A stretch of 26,031 nt of DNA from Segatella salivae DSM 15606 (GCF_000185845.1 NZ_GL629647.1:2540239-2566269); one strand, 5' to 3'. Shown: positions 1 to 8,080, counted from the first letter of the stretch. Notes: generated by a model not told the origin, from the letters alone. Numbers and translations are program-made.

Positions 1-208
1 CAAAGATATGTCCAACGGCGATATGTTCCTTACAAAATCTACTGCGAAAACAAATGATACTGTAGAGTTTGAAGGCGAGACTTACCCAGTAGTTAAGATT
101 GAAATCTCAAGCACTTCTCACCCATTTTATACAGGTAAGAGCAAGCTTGTTGATACTGCAGGTCGCGTTGACCGCTTCATGAACCGCTACGGTAAGTTGA
201 AGAAGTAA
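1..208 (+). CDS. rpmE2: 50S ribosomal protein L31, type B (3' part; 5' end outside the window)
   Basis: Structural protein of the large ribosomal subunit. The frame is open from the first complete codon (positions 2-4, Lys-Asp-Met-Ser) to the TAA at 206-208, so the gene enters from the left and about a dozen N-terminal residues are missing. The visible part shows the L31 core SNGDMFLTKST, then GETYPVVKIEISS and the ending HPFYTGKSKLVDTAGRV, which is highly conserved in L31 proteins. No cysteines are visible, as expected for the zinc-free type B paralogue, although the extreme N-terminus cannot be checked. The first ATG at position 8 is internal and should not be used as the start. A strong terminator follows directly. 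Confidence 0.95.
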   Translation, partial: KDMSNGDMFLTKSTAKTNDTVEFEGETYPVVKIEISSTSHPFYTGKSKLVDTAGRVDRFMNRYGKLKK

Positions 209-244
209 ATATATCCTTTTCAAAGTATATATTCAAATTGAGAG

Positions 245-287
245 TGCGTTCAAACGTAGTTGCATATACGTTTGAACGCATTTTTTT
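245..287 (+). terminator. Rho-independent terminator of rpmE2
   Basis: A perfect 14-bp stem (245-258 paired with 267-280) with an 8-base loop is followed by seven T residues (281-287). It lies 37 bases after the rpmE2 stop codon. Confidence 0.93.
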
Positions 288-305
288 GCACAAAAAACTA
301 ATATA

Positions 306-1256
306 ATGAGATTGTATCGTTCTTTTTTTCTTCTCTTTTCAGTTGTTTTTGCTTTTACTTCGTGTGGAACTGATCATGAAAATGACATCAATAATGGTGG
401 TGGAAAGGCATCCGAAGTAAACGAAAACCGCAATGTTCTCACTATTGGAAGGCCTGCAGAAGTCACTCGTTTGGAGTTTCCTAAGCTGAAAGGAGGTACG
501 AGTGAAGTTATTGTTCATAGTACTTCGGCTTATGGAATGACCTATGCTTTGGAGTGGGATCATGCCAAAAGGTCGCAGCGTTGGAGTTGTTATGAGATAA
601 CAAGCGCCAATAACAAGAAAGGCTGGAACCGCAAACAATGGAATAATACGAAGTGGGGAGGCGACCCATTTCAGGTAGATCCGAAGATTCCTGCTAACGA
701 ACAATCGCCTGTTAGAGGGGAGTTTAGTGGTAGCCACTATCCTGGTTATTCCAATAGTTACTTCGATCGGGGTCACATTTGCGCTTCAGAAGACCGCATA
801 TATGCCAAAGAAGCCAACGAACAAACATTCTATATGTCAAATATGCAGCCTCAGGTTCATGTGTTTAATGCTGGTATTTGGCAGAAGATGGAAGCCTGCA
901 TACAAAACAATGCCAATCGTGGTGAGGTGGTTTATGTATGTAAAGGTGGAACGATTGATAAAGATTCACAAATTCTTATCCATACAAAGAGTGGCTTCAT
1001 TGTGCCTCGTTATTTCTTCATGGCAGTGCTAATGAAAGATGAAAAAGGTTATCATGCGTTTGGTTTTTGGGTAGAACATCTCTATGAAAACCATTCAAGT
1101 GACCGGCTTTCTCAGTATGTTGTCAACATCGATGAACTGGAAAGGTTAACAGGAATCGACTTCTTCTGTAATCTACCTGACGAGCTTGAGCACAAGGTTG
1201 AACACGAAAGTGTGCAAGAAGTGCGTTCTTATTTCCGCTCATGGGGAATTAACTAA
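306..1256 (+). CDS. Secreted DNA/RNA non-specific endonuclease (NUC1 family) lipoprotein
   Basis: Predicted metal-dependent nuclease that degrades DNA and RNA outside the cytoplasm. A hydrophobic signal peptide (residues 1-19) ends in the lipobox FTSC, so Cys20 is probably lipidated. The catalytic beta-beta-alpha-metal motif DRGH is at residues 154-157 (His157 would be the general base). It is followed by the conserved block YMSNMQPQ (176-183) and the N...W...E segment around 188-196, where the metal-binding Asn is expected. At 316 aa it has the usual length of Bacteroidota members. It stands alone between the rpmE2 terminator and a convergent trpB; no clear TAnnTTTG box was found before it. 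Scavenging of nucleotides or degradation of extracellular DNA is inferred from the family. Family call is firm, biological role is not. Confidence 0.9.
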   Translation: MRLYRSFFLLFSVVFAFTSCGTDHENDINNGGGKASEVNENRNVLTIGRPAEVTRLEFPKLKGGTSEVIVHSTSAYGMTYALEWDHAKRSQRWSCYEITSANNKKGWNRKQWNNTKWGGDPFQVDPKIPANEQSPVRGEFSGSHYPGYSNSYFDRGHICASEDRIYAKEANEQTFYMSNMQPQVHVFNAGIWQKMEACIQNNANRGEVVYVCKGGTIDKDSQILIHTKSGFIVPRYFFMAVLMKDEKGYHAFGFWVEHLYENHSSDRLSQYVVNIDELERLTGIDFFCNLPDELEHKVEHESVQEVRSYFRSWGIN

Positions 1257-1390
1257 GACATAAAGCTTGCGCATTCATTTTTCAAGGTTTGTCGAATGAG
1301 TGTGCACTTTGTTTATACTTGTAACAGCATGTGTCTCAGATGGTTAAGTGAATGACGGCAAAAGAGAGATAAAAGCCTAAGGATTCGCAA

Positions 1391-1601
1391 TGTAAAATGA
1401 GGCAGATGAGCGCATGAAATGACGCAGTTTAGTGCATGAAATGGCACAAATGACAGCATGAAATGACGCAGATAGCATTTGATAATGCTACAAAGAATAA
1501 AATAAAAGCCGTTTTCAGTCTTTATAACTTGCTGAAAACGGCTTTTCTGTTGCTATCTTATTGATTTATAAAGTGCTTTTATCTTGCCCTCCTTCTTTAT
1601 A
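1391..1601 (+). repeat. Dispersed 211-bp element, copy A: four 22-bp tandem units, hairpin and tail
   Basis: Copy A of a noncoding element whose inverted partner is at 8081-8290. Four consecutive 22-bp units (1391-1412, 1413-1434, 1435-1456, 1457-1478) share a core close to ATGAAATGACGCAG. Then comes a 118-bp tail (1484-1601) with a 15-bp perfect hairpin. By hand alignment the tail matches the reverse complement of 8081-8198 without gaps, with about 13 mismatches (roughly 89 percent). A weaker extra unit may lie upstream near 1347. No ORF, transposase or clear terminal inverted repeat is visible. It fills the space between the convergent nuclease and trpB genes. Confidence 0.88.
1504..1546 (-). 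terminator. Hairpin of element A, likely bidirectional terminator for trpB
   Basis: A perfect 15-bp stem (1504-1518 with 1532-1546) encloses a 13-base loop. On the minus strand it is followed by a T-rich stretch (TTTTATTTTATTC), so it can end the trpB transcript, about 77 bases after its stop. On the plus strand only TTTTCTG follows, so termination of the nuclease transcript there would be weaker. Confidence 0.7.
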
Positions 1602-1622
1602 ATTTTATTGCATGAAGTGAGG

Positions 1623-2987
1623 TTATGCTTGCTTTGGAACATGCTTCAAGTTCTCCTCAATCTCCTCATCACTCAAGCTGTAATTATGCAAATCACCATT
1701 GATATAGCTATTATAGCTTGGCATATCTATAAGTCCGTGTCCGCTCAAACAGAACAAAATGACGGGCGACTTGCCTTCTTCTTTGGCCTTGTTTGCTTCG
1801 CGTATGGTCGCCGCTATAGCGTGACAACTCTCTGGAGCGGGTATAATGCCCTCGGTTTGTGCAAAGAGTAAGCCCGCTTTGAACGACTCTAATTGCGGAA
1901 TATCGACGCCATGCATGTAACCATCTTTAATGAGTTGAGAGACGATTACACCCGCTCCATGGTACCGAAGTCCGCCTGCATGGATGTTAGCGGGCTTGAA
2001 ATCATGACCTAAAGTGTACATAGGAAGTAGGGGAGTATAGCCTGCTTCATCTCCAAAATCGTATTCAAACTTGCCACGAGTAAGCTTAGGACAGCTCTCA
2101 GGTTCAGCCGCAATAAACTCTGTTTCCTTGTGAGTTCCATCGAAGATATGACGCATAAAAGGGAATGCAATGCCTCCAAAGTTACTGCCACCACCAAAGC
2201 ATGCGATAACCTTATCAGGGTATTCACCCGCCATTTGCATTTGTTTCTCGGCCTCAAGTCCAATGACTGTCTGGTGTAATCCGACATGATTCATCACCGA
2301 ACCCAACGTATATTTGCACCCCGGTGTAGTCGTTGCAAGTTCTATTGCCTCAGAGATTGCGCTGCCTAATGAGCCTGGATCGTTTGCATTTCGCGTGATA
2401 AGGTCTTTCCCTGCGCGTGTAGACATCGAGGGAGAACCCTCAACTGTGGCACCAAACGTACGCATAAGCATAGAGCGATATGGCTTTTGTTGTAACGTGA
2501 TCTTCACCTGATATACGGCCGCTTCGAGTCCATATAGCTTGGCAGCATAGCTTAATGCCGTGCCCCATTGACCCGCTCCAGTCTCTGTTGTGACGTTAGT
2601 GTCGCCCTCCTTTTTACAGTAATAACACTGCGGAATGGCTGAGTTTATCTTGTGAGAACCTAAGGGATTCGTGCTCTCATTCTTGAAATAGATGTGTGCA
2701 GTGGTGCCCAATGCCTGCTCAAGTGCGTAAGCTCGCACTAAAGGGGTAGCTCTATAATACGAATATTTCTCTCTAACCTCGTCGGGAATAGGTATCCATG
2801 GATTCACTGTATCAAGCTCTTGACGTGAACATTCCTTGCTAAAGATGTGGCTAAGGTCGTCAACTGTGAGTGGTTTTCGCGTCTGAGGATTCAGTGGCGG
2901 CATAGGTTTGGTGGGCATATCTGCCTGAATATTATACCAATGTTTAGGAATATCATGTTCCTGTAAGATAAATTTCTTCTGTTTCAT
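1623..2987 (-). CDS. trpB: Tryptophan synthase beta chain, TrpB2 type
   Basis: PLP enzyme that joins indole and L-serine to make tryptophan. The PLP lysine is Lys113 in NPLGSHKINSA; ETGAGQWG is at 135-142 and the phosphate-binding loop GGGSNFGG at 265-272. The long N-terminal extension (about 40 residues before TVDDLSHIF) and total length of 454 aa, against roughly 400 for the classical enzyme, place it in the TrpB2 group. No trpA or other trp gene is adjacent, as is common for TrpB2, which is thought to salvage indole or act apart from the TrpA channel. A -7 box on the minus strand (3032-3039) lies about 45 bases before the ATG. Annotation as tryptophan synthase is firm; in vivo substrate is inferred. 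Confidence 0.94.
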   Translation of the reverse strand: MKQKKFILQEHDIPKHWYNIQADMPTKPMPPLNPQTRKPLTVDDLSHIFSKECSRQELDTVNPWIPIPDEVREKYSYYRATPLVRAYALEQALGTTAHIYFKNESTNPLGSHKINSAIPQCYYCKKEGDTNVTTETGAGQWGTALSYAAKLYGLEAAVYQVKITLQQKPYRSMLMRTFGATVEGSPSMSTRAGKDLITRNANDPGSLGSAISEAIELATTTPGCKYTLGSVMNHVGLHQTVIGLEAEKQMQMAGEYPDKVIACFGGGSNFGGIAFPFMRHIFDGTHKETEFIAAEPESCPKLTRGKFEYDFGDEAGYTPLLPMYTLGHDFKPANIHAGGLRYHGAGVIVSQLIKDGYMHGVDIPQLESFKAGLLFAQTEGIIPAPESCHAIAATIREANKAKEEGKSPVILFCLSGHGLIDMPSYNSYINGDLHNYSLSDEEIEENLKHVPKQA

Positions 2988-3031
2988 AAATTCATTTTAT
3001 ATGATGAGTCGTCTCATATCGTTTTGTCATA

Positions 3032-3039
3032 CAAAGGTA
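3032..3039 (-). promoter_or_regulatory. Predicted -7 box of trpB
   Basis: Minus strand reads TACCTTTG, matching the Bacteroidota TAnnTTTG consensus, upstream of trpB. Confidence 0.7.
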
Positions 3040-3081
3040 ATAAAAAGAAACTTTTAGCGTAATTAAATAATGATTTTTTAT

Positions 3082-3089
3082 TAATTTTG
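3082..3089 (+). promoter_or_regulatory. Predicted -7 box of the sodium:solute symporter gene
   Basis: TAATTTTG ends only 8 bases before the ATG at 3098. With the usual distance from box to transcription start, the mRNA would have almost no 5' leader. Confidence 0.65.
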
Positions 3090-3097
3090 CAGTCATT

Positions 3098-4510
3098 ATG
3101 GTTATAATCGTTACAATTTTAGCTTATTTTTGTATACTACTTGTGTTTAGTAGGTTTACAAGTAGACGTGCAACAAACAGTACTTTCTATCGCGCTGACC
3201 GCCGTTCGCCTTGGTATATGGTGGCTTTTGGTATGATAGGTGCATCGATTTCGGGGATTACATTTGTCAGTGTGCCTGGAATGGCGGTTAAAACCGATAT
3301 GACCTATTTGCAGATGTGTTTTGGTTTTATCTTTGGTTACTTGATAGTGGCGTTCGTGTTACTGCCTGTTTACTTTCGATTGAATCTCACAACAATCTAT
3401 ACTTACCTGCAAACTCGGCTTGGACGGCGGGCATATAAGACCGGTTCTTCATTCTTTTTGTTGTCTAAACTCATTGGAGCGGCCGTGCGTTTCTATGTGG
3501 TTTGCATCATTCTTCAACGTTTCGTTCTCGACCAATTAGGCATCCCTTTCCTTGTGACGGTAGTCTTTATGGTTGGTCTGATATGGCTATATACACGCAA
3601 AGGAGGCATAAAAACGCTCGTATGGACAGACTCTTTTCAAACCCTTTGCATGTTTTTAGCGTTGATTTTAATTATCTTTCATGTCATGACAGCCCTCCAT
3701 CTGAACCTTAATCAGGCGGTAACGGCGATAGCAAATGATAGTCATAGTCGTGTGTTTATATGGCAAGACTGGGCATCAAAGCAAAACTTTTGGAAGATGT
3801 TTTTAAGCGGAATATTCATTGTTATCGTAATGACGGGCTTGGATCAAGATATGATGCAGAAGAATCTTACGTGCAAATCGCTGCGTGAAGCGCAAAAAGA
3901 TATGTGTTCTTATGGCTTAGCTTTCGTGCCGGCTAACCTGCTTTTTCTGTCTCTTGGCATTCTTTTGATGATGCTTTCCCATAGAGAAGGCATTGCAATT
4001 CCATGTGCAACCGATGACCTTTTACCTATGTTTGCTGCCACAGGAAGCCTTGGTTCACTCGTCATAGTGTTGTTTACTATAGGCATTGTTGCAGCCAGTT
4101 TTTCGAGTGCAGACAGTGCAATGACGGCCTTAACCACTACATGGTGTGTCGACATTATGGAGAAAAAAGACGATGAAAAACTTCGAAAGCGCACACATCT
4201 TGGCTTTGCTTTGCTTTTTGTAGTATTCATTTTGGCATTCAAAGCCCTCAATTCTACAAGTGTGATTGATGCCATTTATATCATTTGTTCCTACACTTAT
4301 GGTCCGCTTCTCGGATTGTTTACCTTCGGACTTTTTACGCGTTGGCAGGTGAAAGACCGCTATGTGCCTTATATAGCAATGATAAGCCCAGTCATTTGCT
4401 TTGCTATCGAGACGATAACAAGACAAACAACCGGGTATGAATTCGGTTATGAGTTGTTGATGGTCAATGGACTTTTGACCTTCGTCGGACTCTACCTCTG
4501 TCGCAAGTAG
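3098..4510 (+). CDS. Sodium:solute symporter (SSS/SLC5 family)
   Basis: Integral inner-membrane transporter of 470 aa, expected to use the Na+ gradient to import a small solute. It begins with a transmembrane helix at the extreme N-terminus (VIIVTILAYFCILLVF), then a polar segment SRRATNSTFYRADRRSPWY and the family signature AFGMIGASISGITFVSVPGM. About a dozen more hydrophobic segments follow, with FSSADSAMTALTTTW around residues 342-356, a typical SSS Na+-site helix. The protein ends shortly after the last helix (GLLTFVGLYLCRK), without a cytoplasmic extension. It is divergent from trpB, with a promoter nearly touching the start codon. Substrate cannot be assigned; in this phylum relatives are annotated for sugars, sialic acid or other carboxylates. 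Confidence 0.9.
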   Translation: MVIIVTILAYFCILLVFSRFTSRRATNSTFYRADRRSPWYMVAFGMIGASISGITFVSVPGMAVKTDMTYLQMCFGFIFGYLIVAFVLLPVYFRLNLTTIYTYLQTRLGRRAYKTGSSFFLLSKLIGAAVRFYVVCIILQRFVLDQLGIPFLVTVVFMVGLIWLYTRKGGIKTLVWTDSFQTLCMFLALILIIFHVMTALHLNLNQAVTAIANDSHSRVFIWQDWASKQNFWKMFLSGIFIVIVMTGLDQDMMQKNLTCKSLREAQKDMCSYGLAFVPANLLFLSLGILLMMLSHREGIAIPCATDDLLPMFAATGSLGSLVIVLFTIGIVAASFSSADSAMTALTTTWCVDIMEKKDDEKLRKRTHLGFALLFVVFILAFKALNSTSVIDAIYIICSYTYGPLLGLFTFGLFTRWQVKDRYVPYIAMISPVICFAIETITRQTTGYEFGYELLMVNGLLTFVGLYLCRK

Positions 4511-4544
4511 TTTCTAAGTGTGTTTCAATTAGATACAAAACACG

Positions 4545-4632
4545 CCATGAAATGACGCAAATCATGCGACAATTTGACGCAAATTACATCGTAATTCGAT
4601 GCACTTTGCGCCGTAATCTGCCTCAAACCGCG
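4545..4632 (+). repeat. Tandem array C: four degenerate 22-bp units
   Basis: Four 22-bp units (4545-4566, 4567-4588, 4589-4610, 4611-4632) lie between the convergent symporter and trxB genes. The first is very close to the units of elements A and B (ATGAAATGACGCA core); later ones keep period and parts of the core (TTGACGCAAAT). The 118-bp tail of element A is absent, so this is an array without the hairpin part. Confidence 0.75.
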
Positions 4633-4641
4633 TTGTGAGTT

Positions 4642-5580
4642 CTATTCACCCAGCTCGCTTAAATAGGCTTGTGCATCCAAGGCGGCCTTTGCTCCAGTGC
4701 CTGCTGCGATAATCGCTTGCTGATAATGAGGGTCACATACATCACCGGCTGCAAACACTCCTTCGATATTTGTGGCTTGCGTTTGGCCCTCAATCTTAAT
4801 GAATCCTTGTTCATCAAGCGCGATACTGTCTTTGAAAATGGCTGTTTGTGGCTTATGACCAATGGCAAGGAAGAATCCATCTATGGTCAAATCATACTGC
4901 CGTTCGTCACTTTCGCCTTTACGATATACCACATGTGCGCCCTCAACTCCATTGTCTCCATAGAGTCCAAGTGTATTGGTTTCATAGAGGATTTCAATGT
5001 TTTCAGCAGCTTCTACGCGGCGTTTCATGGCTTCAGAAGCACGCAAATAGGGCTTGCGTACTATCATATAAACCTTTGAACAGAGTCCCGATAGGTAGTG
5101 AGCTTCCTCACATGCCGTGTCACCTCCACCTACAACAGCGACCACTTTCTTGCGATAGAAGAAACCATCACACGTTGCACATGCGCTGACTCCTTGCCCC
5201 ATATACTTCTGTTCGTCTGGAAGTCCAAGGAATTTTGCCGTTGCTCCTGTCGCAATAATAACGCTATCGGCAGCTATTTCCTCGTTCCGATCGGTCGTAA
5301 ACACATAGGGTTTTTGAGAGAAATCGGCTTTAATGATCTCGCCATCTCGCATGTCAACACCAAATCGTTTGGCTTGTTCTCGAAGCTCAATCATCATCTG
5401 ATTGCCGTCAACGCCATTGGGATAACCTGGGAAATTGTCTACAATTGTGGTCTGAGTAAGCTGTCCTCCCGCCTGCATTCCACAGTATTCTACGGGTTGA
5501 AGATTAGCTCTTCCAGCATAGATTGCTGCAGTATATCCAGCAGGTCCACTTCCAATAATTAAGCATTTTATATGTTCCAT
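4642..5580 (-). CDS. trxB: Thioredoxin-disulfide reductase
   Basis: FAD-dependent enzyme that passes electrons from NADPH to thioredoxin. The FAD-binding motif IGSGPAGYTAA starts at residue 9, the redox-active CATC (Cys134/Cys137) is within SACATCDGFF, the NADPH-binding GGGDTA is at 151-156, and the second FAD motif GVFAAGDV is near 275. Length 312 aa is standard for the low-molecular-weight bacterial type. The peroxidase gene upstream reads in the same direction, separated by 163 bases that consist almost wholly of 22-bp repeats. No separate strong -7 box was seen in that gap, so co-transcription with the peroxidase gene is plausible. Confidence 0.97.
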   Translation of the reverse strand: MEHIKCLIIGSGPAGYTAAIYAGRANLQPVEYCGMQAGGQLTQTTIVDNFPGYPNGVDGNQMMIELREQAKRFGVDMRDGEIIKADFSQKPYVFTTDRNEEIAADSVIIATGATAKFLGLPDEQKYMGQGVSACATCDGFFYRKKVVAVVGGGDTACEEAHYLSGLCSKVYMIVRKPYLRASEAMKRRVEAAENIEILYETNTLGLYGDNGVEGAHVVYRKGESDERQYDLTIDGFFLAIGHKPQTAIFKDSIALDEQGFIKIEGQTQATNIEGVFAAGDVCDPHYQQAIIAAGTGAKAALDAQAYLSELGE

Positions 5581-5606
5581 ATGCTGTTCTCGTACTAATT
5601 ATAATG

Positions 5607-5760
5607 TAAAATTACTCTTTGTATAACGTAATGTTACTCTTTATATAATGTGAAATTATTCTTTTTATAACGTAATGTTACTTCTTCTATAATGTAATCT
5701 TACTCTTTTTATAATGTAAAGTTACTTTTTATATCATGTAAAATTACTCTTTCAACAGTG
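5607..5760. repeat. Tandem array D: seven AT-rich 22-bp units between gpx and trxB
   Basis: Seven consecutive 22-bp units start at 5607, 5629, 5651, 5673, 5695, 5717 and 5739, all close to TAATGTTACTCTTTWTATAA plus two bases. The last unit overlaps the final codons and TAA stop of the peroxidase gene (5744-5746). The sequence differs from arrays A-C but the period is exactly the same. The array could have grown by repeated 22-bp duplication outward from the gene end. Confidence 0.9.
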
Positions 5761-6298
5761 CTTCTATCTCTGCTTTGATGTGCTCAAAGTCCTCCGTTGG
5801 TTCGAAACGAGCAACAACTTGTCCCTTCTTATTAATGAGAAACTTCGTAAAGTTCCATTTAATCTCGGGACTATCCTTGTAGTTTGGGTCTGCTTCTGAA
5901 AGCATTTTATCCAATATTGGGTATATAGGATGGCTCTCATTCCAGCCTGCAAAGCCCTTCTGTTCCTTTAGAAACTTGTACAAAGGTTCGGCATCTTCGC
6001 CGTTAACTTTAATCTTTTTAAAGCGTGGAAAGGCTGTATTGTAGTTGAGTTTACAGAATTGATGTATGCTCTCATCAGTGCCGGGAGCTTGTTGTCCGAA
6101 TTGATTGCAAGGGAAATCTAATACTTCAAAGCCCTTAGAATGATAGTCTTCATAAAGCTTTTCAAGTTCTTCGTACTGCGGAGTAAAGCCACATTTCGTT
6201 GCTGTATTTACGATAAGAAGTACTTCATTGGCATATTCTTTCAGTGAAACATCGGCACCTTTTCTGTCTTTTACAGAAAAATCATAAACTGTTTTCAT
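5744..6298 (-). CDS. Glutathione-peroxidase-family thiol peroxidase
   Basis: Reduces hydrogen and lipid hydroperoxides. The thioredoxin-fold protein of 184 aa carries the peroxidatic Cys36 in NTATKCGFTPQY (Cys replaces the selenocysteine of animal enzymes), the LDFPCNQFGQQAPG motif at 60-73, and the WNFTKFLI motif near the C-terminus with the conserved Trp and Asn of the active site. There is no signal peptide, so it is cytoplasmic. Many bacterial members use thioredoxin instead of glutathione; the trxB gene next in line supports this here. The minus-strand -7 box at 6402-6409 gives a leader of about 95-100 bases. Family assignment is firm; electron donor is inferred. Confidence 0.93.
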   Translation of the reverse strand: MKTVYDFSVKDRKGADVSLKEYANEVLLIVNTATKCGFTPQYEELEKLYEDYHSKGFEVLDFPCNQFGQQAPGTDESIHQFCKLNYNTAFPRFKKIKVNGEDAEPLYKFLKEQKGFAGWNESHPIYPILDKMLSEADPNYKDSPEIKWNFTKFLINKKGQVVARFEPTEDFEHIKAEIEALLKE

Positions 6299-6401
6299 TT
6301 TAATTTTATTATTTATTGATACAAATTATAATCTAATATCTCGCATACGACAAATAATGTGCCACTTTTTTATATTGTCATTTCTGTCATACACGCTTTC
6401 A

Positions 6402-6409
6402 CAAAGATA
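6402..6409 (-). promoter_or_regulatory. Predicted -7 box of the gpx-trxB unit
   Basis: Minus strand TATCTTTG, about 100 bases before the start codon. Confidence 0.6.
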
Positions 6410-6603
6410 GTGATTATAATCGAATATCAATCAGACGGCGTTCAATGTTAACTCAATTTTAGATTCGAAGTGCGTTTCTTCGTCTCTTTTCTGCCACCTT
6501 GTCATTAGCTTTTTAGCGTCATTCAGCGCGTTTCTCCCAATCAAAGAGGGAAATCCCTACTATGGAATATGGAAATTATATTTTAAGGTTCATAAAATCA
6601 TTC

Positions 6604-6611
6604 TACTTTTG
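6604..6611 (+). promoter_or_regulatory. Predicted -7 box of the two-lipoprotein operon
   Basis: TACTTTTG with a TTTT at 6581-6584 in the -33 position (19-bp spacing). The leader would be about 40 bases. Confidence 0.65.
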
Positions 6612-6657
6612 TATCAGTGAAATTAAAATGAAGTGTAATCATTAAACTCATGTTATT

Positions 6658-7197
6658 ATGAAACGATTTACGACAATATTCTCCGTGGTTCTTATTACAA
6701 TGCTTTCTGTTGCCTTGGTTTCTTGTGACGAAGATGCCGAAGTTGCTGCCACCTTAAACGGCACATGGCAGGGCAATGTCTATGTATCTTCGCGATATAA
6801 TGACCGTGAATATAAAGCATCGGAAAGCAAAGTGCAATTCAATAGCGGTTATAACTCGGGCGATGGCTATTGGGTTGACTACTACAGTAATGCTCCTTAT
6901 GACTATCAAGCGAGTCACATCACGTGGCAAGTAAGGAATTCTAATATCTATATTCACTTCATAGAAGAGAATACTGACATAGTAATCTATAATTATAGTC
7001 TTAGCGATGACCGTCTGTCGGGATATATTCGAACGAACACTGGCAAAGATTTGACCATCACACTTTACCATACTTATTCGCCAAACTGGAACGATTATAA
7101 TTACAACAACTATTATTCTGATGGCTATTATGGCTATGCCAAGAGTCGCAGTGCAGTCAAATCAGAAAGCCGTCCACAACGAATATTCGCTGAATAA
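6658..7197 (+). CDS. Lipoprotein of unknown function, lipocalin-like strand pattern (first of a tandem pair)
   Basis: I do not recognise a named family. The signal peptide (residues 1-22) ends in LVSC, predicting lipidation at Cys23. The mature part starts with LNGTWQGNVYV, then alternating polar/aromatic strands (HITWQVRNSNIYIHF, YSLSDDRLSGYI, LTITLYHTY), an arrangement like that of small lipocalin-like or DUF-type beta-barrel lipoproteins common in Bacteroidota. The C-terminal 40 residues are rich in Tyr, Asn and Ser and look disordered. The next gene starts 37 bases later and has the same order of motifs, so the two are probably diverged duplicates expressed together. Location at the outer or inner membrane surface is inferred. 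Confidence 0.75.
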   Translation: MKRFTTIFSVVLITMLSVALVSCDEDAEVAATLNGTWQGNVYVSSRYNDREYKASESKVQFNSGYNSGDGYWVDYYSNAPYDYQASHITWQVRNSNIYIHFIEENTDIVIYNYSLSDDRLSGYIRTNTGKDLTITLYHTYSPNWNDYNYNNYYSDGYYGYAKSRSAVKSESRPQRIFAE

Positions 7198-7234
7198 AAG
7201 ATAAATCATTTGTTTATTAAAATAGAATTAGGAT

Positions 7235-7873
7235 ATGAAAAAGCTCACTAAAATCTTATTTTTGCTGTTGATAGCATCTGTTTCCATAGCATTATCAAGC
7301 TGTAGTTCAGGCTCAACATACTATGAAGACAATCAAGACTGGTGGTCGAATAATTCAGATGGCAATACAGATAGCGATGTACAATACCTCAAAAACTTAG
7401 CCAACACCCTGCGAGGACACTGGGAAGGCGCGATGAGATATGAGTATAATGACGGCAACGGACAACGCGCCATCGCACAATTTAACGCACAATTAGAGTT
7501 CGATCAATATGATGCAACGGGACTGAAAGGCCGTGGTCGTGAGATAGATACAGCCACTTCAAATGGTAATACGCAATCACAAACCCTCTATTTTACATGG
7601 AAAATCGATAAGACTACAAACGATATCTATGTCACTTATGATGGTTCTAAGAAGAAATATCGCATCACTTTGCTCGATAAAACAAGTAACATGCAGAGCT
7701 ATCTTGATGCAAACCGCTTTGAAGGTACTATGATAGGAGTGAATAACAACGAGTTTATCGACTTCAAACTTGCCCGTTATAGTTATGCAAAATCTAATGA
7801 TATCGTCTTCAGTCGTGCCTCACAAACACGCGCAGCCGGCATCAAAATAGAGAATAAAATCGTTAAGAGATAG
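7235..7873 (+). CDS. Lipoprotein of unknown function (second of a tandem pair)
   Basis: Not assignable to a named family. The signal peptide ends in ALSSC (lipidated Cys23), followed by a Ser/Asp/Asn-rich linker to about residue 55. The domain then begins LRGHWEGAMRYEY and continues with LYFTWKID, NDIYVTYDGSKKKYRITLL and RFEGTMIG. These parallel the GTWQGNVY, HITWQV, NIYIHF and LSGYI segments of the preceding lipoprotein, and both proteins end shortly after a YAKS stretch, which supports common ancestry. 212 aa. It shares the upstream promoter and ends before a strong terminator at 8045. Confidence 0.75.
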   Translation: MKKLTKILFLLLIASVSIALSSCSSGSTYYEDNQDWWSNNSDGNTDSDVQYLKNLANTLRGHWEGAMRYEYNDGNGQRAIAQFNAQLEFDQYDATGLKGRGREIDTATSNGNTQSQTLYFTWKIDKTTNDIYVTYDGSKKKYRITLLDKTSNMQSYLDANRFEGTMIGVNNNEFIDFKLARYSYAKSNDIVFSRASQTRAAGIKIENKIVKR

Positions 7874-8044
7874 ACTTCAAATGGGCGGAATGGTGTGCCA
7901 ACGACATGCCTTTCGCGCCCTGTCTTACCTGAGATGTTATCGTTGATTGCACAAGATTAAAGGATGATGAAAATACAATCAACGTGTGAGCGCAAGCAAA
8001 CTACAAACTTAGCCATAATATATTGAAACTTGCTTTCAATCATT
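7874..8044. other. Noncoding 3' region of the lipoprotein operon
   Basis: No ORF. A 9-bp inverted repeat (7941-7949 with 7976-7984, loop 26 bases) is the only structure noted before the terminator. Confidence 0.4.
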
Positions 8045-8071
8045 CGCCCGCACAAAATGCGGGCGTTTTTT
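8045..8071 (+). terminator. Rho-independent terminator of the lipoprotein operon
   Basis: Stem CGCCCGCA (8045-8052) pairs with TGCGGGCG (8058-8065) around a 5-base loop, followed by six T residues. Confidence 0.93.
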
Positions 8072-8080
8072 GTGTATTTA

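Larger units (their letters stand above)
6299..6657. other. Intergenic region between divergent gpx and lipoprotein genes
   Basis: Contains the two divergent promoters and their leaders. Between them (about 6410-6600) no ORF, clear repeat or convincing hairpin was seen. Confidence 0.6.

Noticed and set aside
339..776. Long ORFs antisense to the nuclease, GreA-HIT, trxB, pepD and helicase genes
   Set aside because: They are shadows of well-supported genes and show no family resemblance or promoters.
5607..5760. CRISPR array
   Set aside because: Repeats are contiguous 22-bp degenerate units without unique spacers, and no cas genes are present.
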